A DNA stretch of 6,455 bases from Endomicrobiia bacterium (lineage in GTDB: Bacteria; Elusimicrobiota; Endomicrobiia; Endomicrobiales; Endomicrobiaceae): assembly GCA_009782015.1 (NCBI GenBank), contig WQUP01000058.1, positions 1 through 6,455 on the forward strand, written 5' to 3'. The position numbers were made by a program, and so were the translations under genes. The notes under the pieces were generated by a model. The model had not been told where the DNA came from. It made no database searches and saw nothing but the letters and a program-made list of their open reading frames with translations. Of this stretch, positions 6,184 to 6,455 are shown in pieces. The number at the start of each line of letters is the position of its first letter. The first letter of the stretch is position 1.

Positions 6184-6210
6184 AAAACTGCGACGTCTTG
6201 TCGCAGTTTT
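6184..6210. terminator. Strong bidirectional intrinsic terminator
   Basis: AAAACTGCGAC (6184-6194) pairs perfectly with GTCGCAGTTTT (6200-6210) around the loop GTCTT. The A-start and T-end make it work on either strand. It lies about 90 nt after the small secreted protein gene and is its likely terminator; a convergent gene beyond the window could share it. Confidence 0.8.
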
Positions 6211-6224
6211 ACGAAGGAAGCAAT

Positions 6225-6249
6225 AATTGGGTTTCTCTAAAAACCCCAA
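6225..6249. repeat. Solo copy of the MITE-like element's terminal repeat
   Basis: Positions 6225-6245 are identical over 21 bases to the reverse complement of 5681-5701, the right end of the 170-bp element. The small secreted protein gene therefore lies between inverted copies. The unit can fold on itself (TTGGG-TTT with AAA-CCCCAA), and no partner end is seen within the next 200 bases. Confidence 0.7.
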
Positions 6250-6254
6250 AAGTC

Positions 6255-6295
6255 TGTCATACCGGAAAGTCTCTGTCCGGTATCTGCAGTTGACA
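6255..6295. repeat. REP-like hairpin TGTCATACCGGA…TCCGGTAT
   Basis: ATACCGGA (6259-6266) pairs perfectly with TCCGGTAT (6276-6283) over a nine-base loop, and TGTCA (6255-6259) is mirrored by TGACA (6291-6295). It has the same layout as the other TGTCATT units here with a different GC stem. Confidence 0.6.
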
Positions 6296-6319
6296 AAAGT
6301 AAGTTTTAATTCATCTCTT

Positions 6320-6443
6320 TTGTCATTGCGAGCATGTTAAAATTTGTTTTTCATTAGCAGCCTGCCCCGTAAGGTCTTAATACGGGGGTGCGGCAATCCA
6401 TACTTTAAGGCAGATTCCGGACTACTGCCTTCCGGAATGACAA
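6320..6443. repeat. Two-part REP-like element bounded by TTGTCATT / AATGACAA
   Basis: TTGTCATT (6320-6327) and AATGACAA (6436-6443) are inverted ends. The left half has GTCATTGCGAG (6322-6332) and GCGGCAATCCA (6390-6400), interrupted by a hairpin CCCCGTA/TACGGGG (6365-6371, 6381-6387) with loop AGGTCTTAA. The right half has ATTCCGGA (6414-6421) with TCCGGAAT (6431-6438), interleaved with AAGGCAG/CTGCCTT (6407-6413, 6425-6431). No coding potential was seen from 6095 to the window end. Confidence 0.6.
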
Positions 6444-6455
6444 GCAGGGGGGTAT

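Noticed and set aside
5250..6455. CRISPR array among the repeats
   Set aside because: The repeats are palindromic, unevenly spaced and in both orientations, with no regular repeat-spacer pattern and no cas genes.

Overview
The window looks like chromosomal DNA of a Gram-negative bacterium. Evidence for an outer membrane is a signal-peptide-bearing PorV/PorQ-type beta-barrel protein, plus a small secreted protein built like a type IX (Por) secretion sorting domain. The sigma factor and two-component proteins are ordinary bacterial types. Moderate GC, frequent ATA and AAA codons, a PorV barrel fused to TPRs and a C-terminal domain ending in GKIVVIR would fit Elusimicrobiota or another lineage on the edge of the FCB group. 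That placement is an inference and no marker gene here settles it.

Layout. Positions 1-121 hold what may be the last codons of an upstream gene, a very strong hairpin, and the leader of a sensor histidine kinase (122-1546). After a 91-nt gap with a good -10 box and a 10-bp palindrome come three overlapping genes on the same strand: an OmpR/PhoB-type response regulator (1638-2351), an RpoD-like alternative sigma factor lacking region 1.1 (2326-3105) and a 717-residue PorV-like barrel with a long TPR tail (3092-5245). The reading frames overlap by 26 and 14 nt, so they are probably co-transcribed and translationally coupled.

From 5250 the character changes. Positions 5250-5711 are a nested set of short repeats: 14-bp inverted repeats at the edges, REP-like hairpins, and a 170-bp MITE-like element flanked by 10-bp direct repeats. 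Next comes a small gene (5729-6094) for a signal peptide followed almost directly by a lone FlgD/type A sorting-domain-like fold with no cargo. Its signal peptide is itself encoded by a 21-bp direct repeat. Positions 6095-6455 contain a strong symmetrical terminator and more copies of the same repeat families. No CRISPR array, tRNA or rRNA was seen.

How the genes may work together (inference): the kinase senses an envelope or extracellular signal and phosphorylates the regulator. The regulator, perhaps through the coupled sigma factor, controls an outer-membrane export or attachment function represented by the PorV-TPR protein and possibly the small sorting-domain protein. This parallels, without being homologous in the regulator, the PorY-PorX-SigP control of type IX secretion in Bacteroidota.
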